Positions 44,670-53,226 of a DNA stretch of 64,000 nt are shown piece after piece. Location: positions 62,001-126,000 of the forward strand of contig JAFXMK010000011.1 of NCBI GenBank assembly GCA_017530365.1, given 5' to 3'. The notes under the pieces are model-generated. The model was not told where the DNA came from. It saw only the letters and a list, made by a program, of their open reading frames with translations, and ran no database searches. The translations under genes and the position numbers were made by a program. How positions within the stretch are numbered: the stretch's first letter is position 1; each line of letters begins with the position of its first letter. Source of the DNA: Bacteroidales bacterium. GTDB lineage: Bacteria; Bacteroidota; Bacteroidia; Bacteroidales; F082.

Positions 44670-45700
44670 AAACCCCAAGGTTTACGGAAAAGATCGAATC
44701 TTGTACCCGAAGACAATCGAAGTGTATTGCGCACCAGGATGCGAGATGAAAACAAACCGCAGCCGCCTTCTATATTGCTATAATCCGTCGAAAGACTGAG
44801 CCCGTTCTGCATCGCTTGAGTGAATTGATAATAATCATTAAAGTCCTCGCCAGCGGCAGAAATATAAACGATGAAATCGCCCATATAGCGCATCACATTA
44901 GGGTGATTCACATCCCATACAGTGTCGTTCCCAATAGCCGTTTCCAACATATTGAATAAAGTATTCACAGAATAATACAGCTTGTAAAAGTCTTCGGTGC
45001 CAACCACTTTTTCATACTCTGTAAGACGTTTGGTGCCATATGACCAAGAAACCTCTTTCTTTACCCTGGGCTTCCCTGGATAGACTTCCCAATAATCAAA
45101 TTGCATGGCGATTTCATAAAGCATTGCCTGTTCGGTGGACTTAAACAGCAACTCATTCGATTCATTGCTTGGTGTTGATTGAAAATCCACTTTCGATGTA
45201 ATGACCCTTGTATTACCACTTACAATACCCGTCTCCGCTGTGGCGGTATCACCATCAGGTTTGACTATATTAAGCTTGTATCGGTATTTATTGCCGCTGG
45301 TATTTGTGTTAAAACGCTCGGCGGTATAATACAATTGCTGGTGGGGTGAATAAAAATAACCTGGTTTTTTATTATGAATAGTCAAGGTATCCAGCCACAA
45401 TATACGTCCAGTTGGTTCAAAATGCTGGCCTGACGAACTTTTCAGTTCTTCAATGAAAGCGTCGAGTTTGCATGGATAGTTACTCGAATCATAGATAAGC
45501 GCGATGACATTGGCATCGATGGAATGCTCATCGTCACCGTAAAAGGCTTTGGTAATTTTGATATAATTGGTATCCGCCTGGGCGTCGATCAGGCCATAAA
45601 CGACTGGGATGTCCTTGTAGTCATTATAAAGATCGACATCGGTGCTGCAAGAAGCAAGAACCAAAGCCATCAAACCTATAATGAATAGTTGTTTTTTCAT
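44657..45700 (-). CDS. DUF4249-like lipoprotein
   Basis: 347 residues with lipobox LASC (Cys18). The order of strands and the closing YSNIEGGCGLFSS segment resemble DUF4249 proteins, which in Bacteroidota usually accompany TonB-dependent receptors. No receptor gene is next to it here. Assignment rests on the C-terminal pattern. A heptamer array starts at its first codon, between it and pth. Confidence 0.72.
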   Translation of the reverse strand: MKKQLFIIGLMALVLASCSTDVDLYNDYKDIPVVYGLIDAQADTNYIKITKAFYGDDEHSIDANVIALIYDSSNYPCKLDAFIEELKSSSGQHFEPTGRILWLDTLTIHNKKPGYFYSPHQQLYYTAERFNTNTSGNKYRYKLNIVKPDGDTATAETGIVSGNTRVITSKVDFQSTPSNESNELLFKSTEQAMLYEIAMQFDYWEVYPGKPRVKKEVSWSYGTKRLTEYEKVVGTEDFYKLYYSVNTLFNMLETAIGNDTVWDVNHPNVMRYMGDFIVYISAAGEDFNDYYQFTQAMQNGLSLSTDYSNIEGGCGLFSSRILVRNTLRLSSGTRFDLFRKPWGFQEQ

Positions 45701-45727
45701 TCTTACTTCTTTCTTCTGACTTCTTCA
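45700..45727 (-). repeat. 7-bp tandem repeat between the DUF4249-like gene and pth
   Basis: Plus-strand TTCTTAC, TTCTTTC, TTCTGAC, TTCTTCA. It fills the 24-bp spacer and includes the pth stop codon. Confidence 0.85.
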
Positions 45728-46282
45728 ATTAAACTGATTCATCGTCCTGTCCGGACCCTGAACCACAAAGCTCTTGATGGCTTCGACCGCCTTGTCAACA
45801 GTTTCATCCACAATGGGTTCCTCCGAGGATTTCCAATGGCCTAAGACAAAATCAACCAGGTGGCCTTGAGGAAAATCGTCGCCGATGCCGAAGCGCAAGC
45901 GACAAAAGACGCTAGTTCCCAGTTTCTCAATGATGTCGGTCAATCCGTTATGACCGGCGTCGGCGCCTTTTTTGCGGAGACGGATGGTGCCCACGGGAAG
46001 GGCGATGTCATCGTTGACGACCAACAGATTCTCAATGGGGATTTTTTCCTGGTCCAGCCAGTATTTAACCGCCTTGCCACTGAGGTTCATGTAGGTTGTC
46101 GGCTTGATGACAATAAGCGTTTTACCACGGAACTTCACCTCCGCCACCTGAGCCAGTCGGCCGGTAGTGAAAGTGAAATCAAGATCCTTGGCTAAACGGT
46201 CGCCTATCCGAAAACCCGCATTGTGCCGGGTATTCTCATATTCGGCACCGATATTTCCGAGACAGGCGATCAGGTATTTCAT
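45725..46282 (-). CDS. pth: Peptidyl-tRNA hydrolase
   Basis: Recycles peptidyl-tRNA that drops off ribosomes. 185 residues, normal. Catalytic His20 is in NTRHNAGF. The conserved KPTTYMNLSG, the Asp of VNDDIALPVG and GADAGHNGL follow. It lies downstream of rplY on the same strand, a common pair in bacteria, but a heptamer-type hairpin sits between them. Confidence 0.96.
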   Translation of the reverse strand: MKYLIACLGNIGAEYENTRHNAGFRIGDRLAKDLDFTFTTGRLAQVAEVKFRGKTLIVIKPTTYMNLSGKAVKYWLDQEKIPIENLLVVNDDIALPVGTIRLRKKGADAGHNGLTDIIEKLGTSVFCRLRFGIGDDFPQGHLVDFVLGHWKSSEEPIVDETVDKAVEAIKSFVVQGPDRTMNQFN

Positions 46283-46304
46283 TGATGATTATTTATCAAT
46301 AAAA

Positions 46305-46354
46305 TAGAGAATTAAAGATTTCAATTTCGAGCTTTTGAAATCTCTAATTCTCTA
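46305..46354. repeat. Inverted repeat (20-bp arms) between rplY and pth
   Basis: Arms 46305-46324 and 46335-46354 pair with one mismatch around a 10-base loop. The right arm is made of the tandem motif CTCTAATT. It could act as an attenuator or terminator between the two genes, though no long T run follows in either direction. Confidence 0.8.
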
Positions 46355-46373
46355 ATTCTTGACAGAATATTGA

Positions 46374-46949
46374 TTATTCTTCAGTCTCTTCAGCAGCGAC
46401 AGAGGCACCGCGTGCAGCGCGGACCTCGACGATGACCTGGTAACCAGGGGTCACCATGGTAACACCTTCGATATTAAGGTCACGGACCTTAATAGAATCG
46501 AGAATGTTGAGGTTGCTGATGTTGACAGTGATGATTTCAGGGAGGTCCTTGGCAAGACCGCTGACTTTGATCTTACGGACAGCTTGTTTCAGCTTACCAC
46601 CGCGCATGACGCCAGGGGCTGAGCCTTCGATGGCGATAGGCAGAACGACGGTGATGGGCTTGTCTTCCTTCACCAGAAGGAAGTCGGCGTGCAGCACGTT
46701 GTCGGTCACAGGGTGATACTGGACATCTTGAAGGATGGCGTTGTAAGACTTGTCACCCAAGTTAATGTTGATGATGAAGCACTCTGGGGTGAAGAGGATC
46801 TTCTTGAAGTTCTTTGCCTCGGTTGCAAAGTGAATTTGCTCGTCGCCGCCATAAAGGACGCACGGCACCATTTCGGCTTTACGTAAAGCCTTAGCATCTT
46901 TTTTCCCTACGTTCTCGCGAAGAGAACCGCTCAATGAGATAGTTTTCAT
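46374..46949 (-). CDS. rplY: 50S ribosomal protein L25 (long CTC form)
   Basis: 191 residues. The N-terminal L25 domain includes SLRENVGKKDAKALRKAEMVPCVLYG in family style (core LR-NVGKKDAKALR), and the TL5-type beta domain ends around VPGVMRGGKL. It binds 5S rRNA on the large subunit. The acidic tail AAEETEE is typical of Bacteroidota. It sits between prs and pth, a widely conserved order. Confidence 0.95.
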   Translation of the reverse strand: MKTISLSGSLRENVGKKDAKALRKAEMVPCVLYGGDEQIHFATEAKNFKKILFTPECFIININLGDKSYNAILQDVQYHPVTDNVLHADFLLVKEDKPITVVLPIAIEGSAPGVMRGGKLKQAVRKIKVSGLAKDLPEIITVNISNLNILDSIKVRDLNIEGVTMVTPGYQVIVEVRAARGASVAAEETEE

Positions 46950-46962
46950 GGTGTTGAATTTA

Positions 46963-47022
46963 AGTTATTAGTTATTAAGTTGTTCTGTTGTTCAGTTAAG
47001 AACTTTCAATTTCAATTTTCAA
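46963..47022 (-). repeat. Short tandem repeats between prs and rplY
   Basis: AGTTATT twice (46963-46976), octamers GTTGTTCT and GTTGTTCA (46979-46994), then TTTCAA, TTTCAA, TTTTCAA (47004-47022), on the plus strand. They fill nearly the whole 73-bp spacer. Confidence 0.75.
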
Positions 47023-47979
47023 TTATTTAAACAGTGAACTGATCGATTCGTAGTTCTCGATACGACGGATCACATCAGCGAACAGTTTCGCGGTGCTCAC
47101 TACCTTGATCTTCTTGGAAGCATTCGCCGGCAACGGGATGGAGTCGGTGACCACCACTTCCTCGAACACCGAGTTGTCGAGACGCTCCATGGCAGGGCCG
47201 CTGCACACGGCATGGGTGGCGAAGGCACGGACGCTCTTGGCGCCGTGGTCCATCATCACTTGTCCGGCTTTCACGATGGTACCGGCGGTATCGATAATGT
47301 CATCCAAGATGATGACATTCTTGTCCTTCACATCGCCGATGAGGGTCATGCTTTCCACCACGTTGGCACGGGCACGTTGCTTATGGCAGACGGCCAGGTC
47401 GCAGCCCAGACGTTTGGCGTAGGCCGAAGCGCGTTTCGAAGCGCCAAGGTCAGGAGCAGCAATCAGCAGGTTGTCGATGTTCATCTTCTGGATGTGGTCG
47501 ATGAAGATGCTGGAAGCGTACAAGGCATCCATCGGGATGTCGAAGAAACCTTGGATCTGATCGGCGTGAAGGTCCATGGTGATGATACGATCGACATGGG
47601 CTGCCGTCAGCATGTTGGCCACCATTTTCGAGCCGATGCTCACACGTGGCTGGTCCTTGCGGTCTTGGCGGGCCCATCCGAAATAAGGAATCACTGCGAT
47701 GACCTTGTGTGCCGAAGCGCGTTTGGCGGCATCGATCATCAACAGCAGTTCCATCAAGTTTTCAGTCGGAGGCATGGTGGACTGCACGATAAACACGTGA
47801 TGACCACGGATGCTCTCGTCAAACGAAGGCTGGAACTCTCCATCCGAGAAGACAACCACTGAAGATTTACCCAATTTGAAATCTGGCTTGTTCTCAATGC
47901 GGCCGTATTCCTCGGCGATCTTGGTGCCGAGTTCCTGAGTAGCCCTTCCTGCAAAAATGGAAACGAATTTTCCTGACAT
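47023..47979 (-). CDS. prs: Ribose-phosphate pyrophosphokinase
   Basis: Makes PRPP from ribose 5-phosphate and ATP for nucleotide, His and Trp synthesis. 318 residues, normal. Visible motifs are FSDGEFQPSFDESIRG, the flexible-loop region YFGWARQDRKDQPR and the PRPP-binding VIILDDIIDTAGTI. The promoter is divergent from that of tRNA-Leu. Confidence 0.96.
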   Translation of the reverse strand: MSGKFVSIFAGRATQELGTKIAEEYGRIENKPDFKLGKSSVVVFSDGEFQPSFDESIRGHHVFIVQSTMPPTENLMELLLMIDAAKRASAHKVIAVIPYFGWARQDRKDQPRVSIGSKMVANMLTAAHVDRIITMDLHADQIQGFFDIPMDALYASSIFIDHIQKMNIDNLLIAAPDLGASKRASAYAKRLGCDLAVCHKQRARANVVESMTLIGDVKDKNVIILDDIIDTAGTIVKAGQVMMDHGAKSVRAFATHAVCSGPAMERLDNSVFEEVVVTDSIPLPANASKKIKVVSTAKLFADVIRRIENYESISSLFK

Positions 47980-48008
47980 CGCTGAAAAAGTTTGGTTTTT
48001 TCGGGCTG

Positions 48009-48040
48009 CAAAGGTACGGCTTTATGATGAGATAGCCAAA
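48009..48040 (-). promoter_or_regulatory. Promoter of prs
   Basis: Minus-strand TTTG (48037-48040), a 20-bp gap, then TACCTTTG (48009-48016), 30 bp upstream of prs. Confidence 0.65.
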
Positions 48041-48057
48041 GTTTTTTTCAAAAAAGG

Positions 48058-48086
48058 TTGTATAAATGGATTTTTTTGTAATTTTG
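48058..48086 (+). promoter_or_regulatory. Promoter of tRNA-Leu
   Basis: TTG (48058-48060), an 18-bp gap, then TAATTTTG (48079-48086); the tRNA starts 24 bp later. Confidence 0.65.
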
Positions 48087-48109
48087 CAGCCTCGTTCGTT
48101 GAAAACCAT

Positions 48110-48193
48110 GCCGAAGTGGCGGAATAGGTAGACGCGTCGGTCTCAAAAACCGATGAGGTTAAACTCGTGCCGGTTCGATCCCGGCCTTCGGTA
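48110..48193 (+). tRNA. tRNA-Leu (anticodon CAA)
   Basis: 84 bases with the long variable arm of tRNA-Leu. Acceptor GCCGAAG pairs with CTTCGGT (one G-T pair). The anticodon stem TCGGT/ACCGA encloses CTCAAAA with CAA at 48144-48146. The T arm is GCCGG-TTCGATC-CCGGC and the discriminator is A. CCA is not encoded. Confidence 0.95.
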
Positions 48194-48200
48194 CTTTAGG

Positions 48201-48231
48201 CAGCCTCCAGGTGTTCTTGGGGGCTGTTTTT
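48201..48231 (+). terminator. Terminator after tRNA-Leu
   Basis: 11-bp stem (CAGCCTCCAGG / CTTGGGGGCTG, two wobble pairs), loop TGTT and five T. Confidence 0.85.
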
Positions 48232-48255
48232 GTAAACAATAAAAACAATAACATA

Positions 48256-48948
48256 ATGATTTACACACAAGAAGTGCAACATCAGTGTTGCGTGAAGAAA
48301 GGCGCCAACCATCCTTGCGCTCCGATTCCGGAGGAAGGCAAATGGGTGCGCGTCAAAGATGTGAAAGACATTAGCGGGTTTACCCACGGCATCGGCTGGT
48401 GTGCCCCGCAACAGGGAGCCTGCAAGCTCACCCTTAACGTGAAAGACGGTATTATCCAAGAAGCTTTGGTTGAGACCATCGGCTGCTCTGGCATGACCCA
48501 CTCCGCCGCTATGGCCGCTGAGATCCTGCCTGGCAAGACCGTCCTCGAAGCCCTCAACACCGACCTCGTGTGCGACGCCATCAACACCGCTATGCGCGAG
48601 ATCTTCCTTCAAATCGTCTATGGCCGCTCACAATCGGCATTCTCCGAAGGCGGACTGCTCGTCGGAGCATCTCTCGAAGACCTTGGCAAAGGCCTCCGTA
48701 GCCAGATCGGCACCATGTTCGGAACCCTCGAAAAGGGTCCCCGTTACCTCGAAATGACTGAAGGCTACTGCACCCGCATCGCCCTCGACGAGAACAGCGA
48801 GATCATCGGTTACGAGTTCGTCAGCCTCGGCAAGATGATGGACTTCATCAAGAAAGGCGACGACGCCAACGAAGCCCTGAAGAAAGCCACCGGCACCTAT
48901 GGTCGTTTCGCCGACGCCGCTAAATACATTGACCCACGTAAAGAATAA
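48256..48948 (+). CDS. NifU/IscU-like scaffold-type protein
   Basis: 230 residues with the ATG at 48256; an upstream in-frame GTG lies inside the terminator hairpin and is unlikely. The centre resembles the IscU/NifU N-terminal fold: GIGWCAPQQGACKLTLNVKDG and ETIGCSGMTHSAAMAAEIL, whose GCSGMTxS core mirrors the CGDxxx/GC-ASS elements of IscU. Cysteines C11, C12, C21, C49, C56, C77 and C96 could bind a metal or cluster. It is followed after 12 bp by a GGGtGRT-family gene, and the pair is found together in other anaerobes. A role in Fe-S or selenium/sulfur handling is a guess. Confidence 0.75.
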   Translation: MIYTQEVQHQCCVKKGANHPCAPIPEEGKWVRVKDVKDISGFTHGIGWCAPQQGACKLTLNVKDGIIQEALVETIGCSGMTHSAAMAAEILPGKTVLEALNTDLVCDAINTAMREIFLQIVYGRSQSAFSEGGLLVGASLEDLGKGLRSQIGTMFGTLEKGPRYLEMTEGYCTRIALDENSEIIGYEFVSLGKMMDFIKKGDDANEALKKATGTYGRFADAAKYIDPRKE

Positions 48949-48953
48949 GGAGG
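48947..48953 (+). promoter_or_regulatory. Canonical Shine-Dalgarno site of the GGGtGRT gene
   Basis: AAGGAGG, 7 bp before the ATG at 48961. Such a strong site is unusual in this window and in Bacteroidota; it overlaps the stop codon of the upstream gene. Confidence 0.8.
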
Positions 48954-48960
48954 ACATACC

Positions 48961-49971
48961 ATGGCAAGAAGAGAAGTTAAATTCGAAAGTCAGGAACGCC
49001 GCATGGCCAATGTCCTGAAAGTATTGAACCAATACGGTATCAACAGCATCGAGGAAGCCGACGAGATCTGCGAAGCCAAAGGCATCGATCCTTATAAGAT
49101 GGCTGAGGAAACCCAGCCCATCTGCTTCGAGAACGTGAAGTGGGCATACACATGTGGTGCTGCCATCGCCATCAAGAAGGGCTGCAAGAACGCTGCCGAC
49201 GCCGCTGAAGCCATCGGCGAAGGCCTGCAGTCATTCTGTATCGACGGTTCTGTCGCCGACGACCGTAAGGTCGGCATCGGCCACGGCAACCTAGCCGCCC
49301 GTCTGCTCCGTGAGGAGACCGAGTGCTTCGCCTTCCTGGCTGGCCACGAGAGTTTCGCTGCCGCCGAAGGCGCCATCAAGATCGCCGAGATGGCCAACAA
49401 AGTGCGTCAGAAACCCCTGCGCGTCATCCTCAACGGCCTCGGCAAAGACGCCGCCAAGATCATCAGCCGCATCAACGGTTTCACCTACTGCCGCACTGAG
49501 TTCGACTATTACACCGGCGAAGTGAAGGTAGTAGAACGCATCCCCTACTCCACAGGACTCCGCTCCAAGGTGAACTGCTACGGTGCCGACGACGTCCGCG
49601 AAGGCGTAGCCATCCTGTGGCTCGAAAACGTGGATGTGTCCATCACTGGCAACTCCACCAACCCCACCCGTTTCCAACACCCCGTGGCAGGCACCTATAA
49701 GAAGGAGCGTCTCCTCGCCGGCAAGCCCTACTTCTCAGTGGCTTCCGGAGGTGGCACGGGCCGCACACTGCATCCGGACAACATGGCCGCTGGCCCCGCC
49801 AGCTACGGCATGACCGACACCATGGGCCGCATGCACAGCGACGCCCAGTTTGCAGGTTCCTCATCCGTCCCGGCTCACGTCGAGATGATGGGTTACCTCG
49901 GCATGGGTAATAACCCGATGGTGGGCGCCACCGTCGCCGTCGCCGTGGCTGTGGAACAGGCAATGAAATGA
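48961..49971 (+). CDS. GGGtGRT family protein
   Basis: 336 residues. The name-giving motif is at 263-269 (GGGTGRT), followed by LHPDNMAAGPASYGMTDT. Further conserved-looking blocks are AYTCGAAIAIKKGCKNAADAA, KVGIGHGNLAARLL and ITGNSTNPTRFQHPVAGTYK (cores given). It has no signal peptide, so it is cytosolic. The function is unknown; the fixed partner is the NifU-like gene upstream. Codons end almost always in C or G and the SD is canonical, which suggests strong expression. Confidence 0.85.
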   Translation: MARREVKFESQERRMANVLKVLNQYGINSIEEADEICEAKGIDPYKMAEETQPICFENVKWAYTCGAAIAIKKGCKNAADAAEAIGEGLQSFCIDGSVADDRKVGIGHGNLAARLLREETECFAFLAGHESFAAAEGAIKIAEMANKVRQKPLRVILNGLGKDAAKIISRINGFTYCRTEFDYYTGEVKVVERIPYSTGLRSKVNCYGADDVREGVAILWLENVDVSITGNSTNPTRFQHPVAGTYKKERLLAGKPYFSVASGGGTGRTLHPDNMAAGPASYGMTDTMGRMHSDAQFAGSSSVPAHVEMMGYLGMGNNPMVGATVAVAVAVEQAMK

Positions 49972-49990
49972 TTTAGAAGTCGGTTTTTAT

Positions 49991-50032
49991 TCAACCCAAC
50001 TTGACCTGATGGTTAGGTTGGGTTGATTTTTT
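49991..50032. terminator. Bidirectional terminator after the GGGtGRT gene
   Basis: 16-bp stem with two mismatches (arms 49991-50006 and 50011-50026), 4-base loop, then six T. It also ends the convergent CotH-like gene. Confidence 0.85.
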
Positions 50033-52052
50033 ATTTCACCATCAATTTTTTCGTCTTGTTTCCTATCGTGAGGGAATACATCCCACTGGGCAACCTGCTG
50101 ACATTTACCTGCTGCATTTCGCCATGGATCGTACCAGTCATCAGGATTTGGCCCAGCATGTTGGAAATCCGATATGGTAGAGACGTGGCGCGCCGCGTCT
50201 CCAAGGTGATTACACCATGAGTTGGATTGGGAAACACTCTGAATCCATCGGAAACCTCAGTTTCAGGAATCGTGGTGACATCGTACCCTACCGTCCAGTT
50301 CTCGGGCAAACTATTGTCCAAATCCAAGTCGATAAGCTCCAAATAAGCCCCTTCACCGTCTGCTTCCCAAGGCCAAGGATCGCTATCGTAATAATGTACC
50401 TGGTCGATGACGTTGCCCCAAGCATCAACCAATACAAGGTTTTCCGACTTGTTGGAAAGGTTGCGGCTAAACTGTCCGAAAGGCACCATATTGTAATACT
50501 CGACAAAGATCAACGAATCAGAACAAAGTACCAAAGCATCATGAGCAGCCAACGTGGAGCCAACTGGAAAACCGTAGGTGACACCCAACTCACGGAAATA
50601 TACCCCTGTTAAATCAACTTCCTCGTCGCCATTATTGGTGATCTCGATAAACTCTAGATGGTCGCCGTCAACGCCCCACCAATCCTCGGGATGATAATTG
50701 ATCTTGGAGATAACCAAAGGCGGCAAATCCAACTCGTCGCAAGCGTCATAAGGACCAAAATGGGTGTTCAACCAATTGGTTCTCATCTGCAGCCATTCCT
50801 TCATGTCTTGGACGTAACTCTGATGACTGTTCATCTTATGCCAACGCTGGTTGTCGCGTCCCACCCCTTCCGTTATCAAGGCGTCGATCGCATCAATGCG
50901 ATTGCATACCAACTGATAGTTCAGAGGCTGCCCCCGCCGCGTCAGCTCTTCCCAACGCCGCGACATCAGACACCGAAACTGATCCGTGTCGAAAAGGTCC
51001 TTGAAAAACCGTGGACCTTTGTTGTCCTCGTTGTCGAACTGCCATACGTCATAGCGGCTGCGATAGCCGAATTCATCGTGGCCGAAAGCCAAGTTGTAGT
51101 CCCACACCGGACCTGCCCTTAGTTTCCCGTTTCTGTCTTTATGGAAGAAGGTACTCAAAGAATAGACATCCACATTGGAGGTGTATTCCGCGATCATCAT
51201 GAAGTCGATGAAAGAAGGGACGTCAATGATTGAAGGTATGCCATTCTCCGCTGAGGTGTTATGTTGTCCAGCTTTTTGCTCCAAGTCGAAGAACACTTGG
51301 CGTATGTATTGGTTCTGTGCTGGCGTAACGTCATCGGGTTTAGGGTAGTGATGGATGAAATCCACGTAACTGGGCCACCAGCCACTCCCATACTCTTGCA
51401 TTTGCCATGCCACAGGATCGCCTCCAGTGGTCTTGTCAGCCTTGGTGATATAGCCTCCCGTGACCTCAGGCACGCTGTTACAGTCCTCATCCATCTTCAC
51501 GATGTTGACGCGGTTTTTATCTACCTTTATCTTCTCCATGAAGACATAAAGGCCTTTGTAATCTCCGTTGATCATCACCTCGCAGTACACACGCCGAGGT
51601 GCATACTGACCCAAGCTTTCCGAAAGCTCGTATGCCAGCACATCGCGCATCCCTGTTTGGTCAAACGCCAAGGAATTCAACACCCAGTCGTTTTCCTCGG
51701 GCATCCCAAGAATACTGACGTTATTACTGGTGACATCATCAGCCTGAAACGTCGTCAGTCCGTAGGGTTTTTTTTCTAAAAACTCCTGGGAGGTGCTACC
51801 CCGTTTCTCAATGCCAATACGCCCGTCATAGTTCAGAAATGCAGGGTTGTTGATGTCAGTCAAATAATTGCGCGAACCATCAGGATGCCAAATGATTTTC
51901 ATGGTTCCTGGCACCTTGGGCTCGTCAGGAATACTGACGCCTCCGTCAGTCTCGATGACCACTATAGGCAGGTTACTGCTGGTAAGTATCTGGGCTTGAG
52001 CCACGACACTCACCAACATCATTAATGAAAGAGAAATGATAACCCGCCGCAT
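50031..52052 (-). CDS. CotH-like kinase with lamin-tail and T9SS domains
   Basis: 673 residues with a signal peptide (ending AQAQ). The CotH kinase-like domain (about 75-420) has RGSTSQEFLEKKPYGL, VYCEVMINGDYKGLYVFMEKI and the DYNLAFGHDEFG block that contains the D-x-N-x-A metal site of CotH proteins. A lamin-tail domain follows (about 450-590). A T9SS type A tail begins near VFPNPTHGVIT and ends KKLMVK. Protein kinase activity is known for Bacillus CotH; here it would act outside the cell, which is inference. Last gene of the operon permease-lipoprotein-cotH. Confidence 0.9.
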   Translation of the reverse strand: MRRVIISLSLMMLVSVVAQAQILTSSNLPIVVIETDGGVSIPDEPKVPGTMKIIWHPDGSRNYLTDINNPAFLNYDGRIGIEKRGSTSQEFLEKKPYGLTTFQADDVTSNNVSILGMPEENDWVLNSLAFDQTGMRDVLAYELSESLGQYAPRRVYCEVMINGDYKGLYVFMEKIKVDKNRVNIVKMDEDCNSVPEVTGGYITKADKTTGGDPVAWQMQEYGSGWWPSYVDFIHHYPKPDDVTPAQNQYIRQVFFDLEQKAGQHNTSAENGIPSIIDVPSFIDFMMIAEYTSNVDVYSLSTFFHKDRNGKLRAGPVWDYNLAFGHDEFGYRSRYDVWQFDNEDNKGPRFFKDLFDTDQFRCLMSRRWEELTRRGQPLNYQLVCNRIDAIDALITEGVGRDNQRWHKMNSHQSYVQDMKEWLQMRTNWLNTHFGPYDACDELDLPPLVISKINYHPEDWWGVDGDHLEFIEITNNGDEEVDLTGVYFRELGVTYGFPVGSTLAAHDALVLCSDSLIFVEYYNMVPFGQFSRNLSNKSENLVLVDAWGNVIDQVHYYDSDPWPWEADGEGAYLELIDLDLDNSLPENWTVGYDVTTIPETEVSDGFRVFPNPTHGVITLETRRATSLPYRISNMLGQILMTGTIHGEMQQVNVSRLPSGMYSLTIGNKTKKLMVK

Positions 52053-52065
52053 TTAGAAACGATGT

Positions 52066-53226
52066 TTATTGCTTTTCGGCCACCATCATGACAGAGCCGG
52101 CGGCATTGTATCCGAAACGGAAGCCCAGCGGACGAATGCCTTCGCCTTTTTTGAAGATATCGTCAAGCGATTTTTGATAGACACTCTGACCGAAAACAGC
52201 CAAAGGATGGGTGTATTTACCATACAGCATGACAGTCCAACCGTTCTCCAGCAAGGTATTGTAAGTGATACCTGTGTCATCCTGGATCAAAGCGAAGGAA
52301 TGGTCGAGGATATCCTGTCGCATCTGGGAGTATTTCTCCTCGTGGAGGCAATAGGAACAAGACTTCACGAACGAAGCCGTAGTCTCAGGATCGATCTTGT
52401 CGATCATGGCCTGCACACGAGGATCAAACTTCGTGGTGGCGATATTGCTTGAAAGGTAATATAGGGTCTGTTCCATGGGTTTCTCTCCATCAAGGAAGAA
52501 ACGGATCTTGATGAAAGGACTGTTTTCTTTCACGTCAACCCAATTGCCTTCGTTGGTAAGATCCTGATAGTCAATAGAAACTATTTCGTAGCCCATCCTA
52601 GCCATCAACGCCATGAAAACTGGGATGGTGCCGTCGATCTCATTCGTGTTCATGTCAACGGCCATGTCCTTGGTGATGAAGAAGCTGCTACCCAACAGGA
52701 CTTGCAGGGTCTTCTGCATCTGTTTATAGACCTTCCCAGTCAAGCCTTCGGGGGCGATGATCTTTCCAGTGGGCTCCAAGGCCAGCATGTAATAGGTCTC
52801 CGCCATGGGGAAGAAGGCTGTCATGAAGTTGAAGTCGGGACCGCTAAACGAATAAAAGACGTTGCTGGCTTTGTCAACAATAGCCGTGAGGTCGTTGTCG
52901 CGGATGGCAATCACCTTGTCGAGGGTCACCTGGCATTTCGCCCACATCTTGTCCATGGTCTGGGCATGCTGTTTCCATTCGTTGGTCTGGGTAAGTGCAT
53001 AAAGCGCGTCGCCTTCTTCGAGCGGAAGTCCTGCCAAAATGCGTGCAGTGGAATTGAGGACGGGATCGGCAACAGGACGCACGTAAGGATCGATTTCAAC
53101 GACTTCCGGGATGGAGTCGGCTACGGTTTCTTGTGCAGCTTTGCCTTCTCCGTTACTAGTGCAACTTGCAAAGACGGTCATTGCAAAAAGCACAAGACCG
53201 AAAGATAAGAGATAGTGTTTTTTCAT
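52066..53226 (-). CDS. Lipoprotein of unknown function
   Basis: 386 residues with signal and lipobox FASC (Cys22). The mature part is mixed alpha/beta, contains SCSYCL near the C-terminal third and ends GSVMMVAEKQ. I do not recognise the family. It overlaps the permease gene by 4 bp (ATGA) and lies 13 bp before the CotH-like gene, so the three are probably co-transcribed. Confidence 0.75.
   Translation of the reverse strand: MKKHYLLSFGLVLFAMTVFASCTSNGEGKAAQETVADSIPEVVEIDPYVRPVADPVLNSTARILAGLPLEEGDALYALTQTNEWKQHAQTMDKMWAKCQVTLDKVIAIRDNDLTAIVDKASNVFYSFSGPDFNFMTAFFPMAETYYMLALEPTGKIIAPEGLTGKVYKQMQKTLQVLLGSSFFITKDMAVDMNTNEIDGTIPVFMALMARMGYEIVSIDYQDLTNEGNWVDVKENSPFIKIRFFLDGEKPMEQTLYYLSSNIATTKFDPRVQAMIDKIDPETTASFVKSCSYCLHEEKYSQMRQDILDHSFALIQDDTGITYNTLLENGWTVMLYGKYTHPLAVFGQSVYQKSLDDIFKKGEGIRPLGFRFGYNAAGSVMMVAEKQ

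Noticed and set aside
48211-48255. GTG start for the NifU-like gene
   Set aside because: It lies in the loop region of the tRNA-Leu terminator, so it would not be transcribed efficiently or translated.
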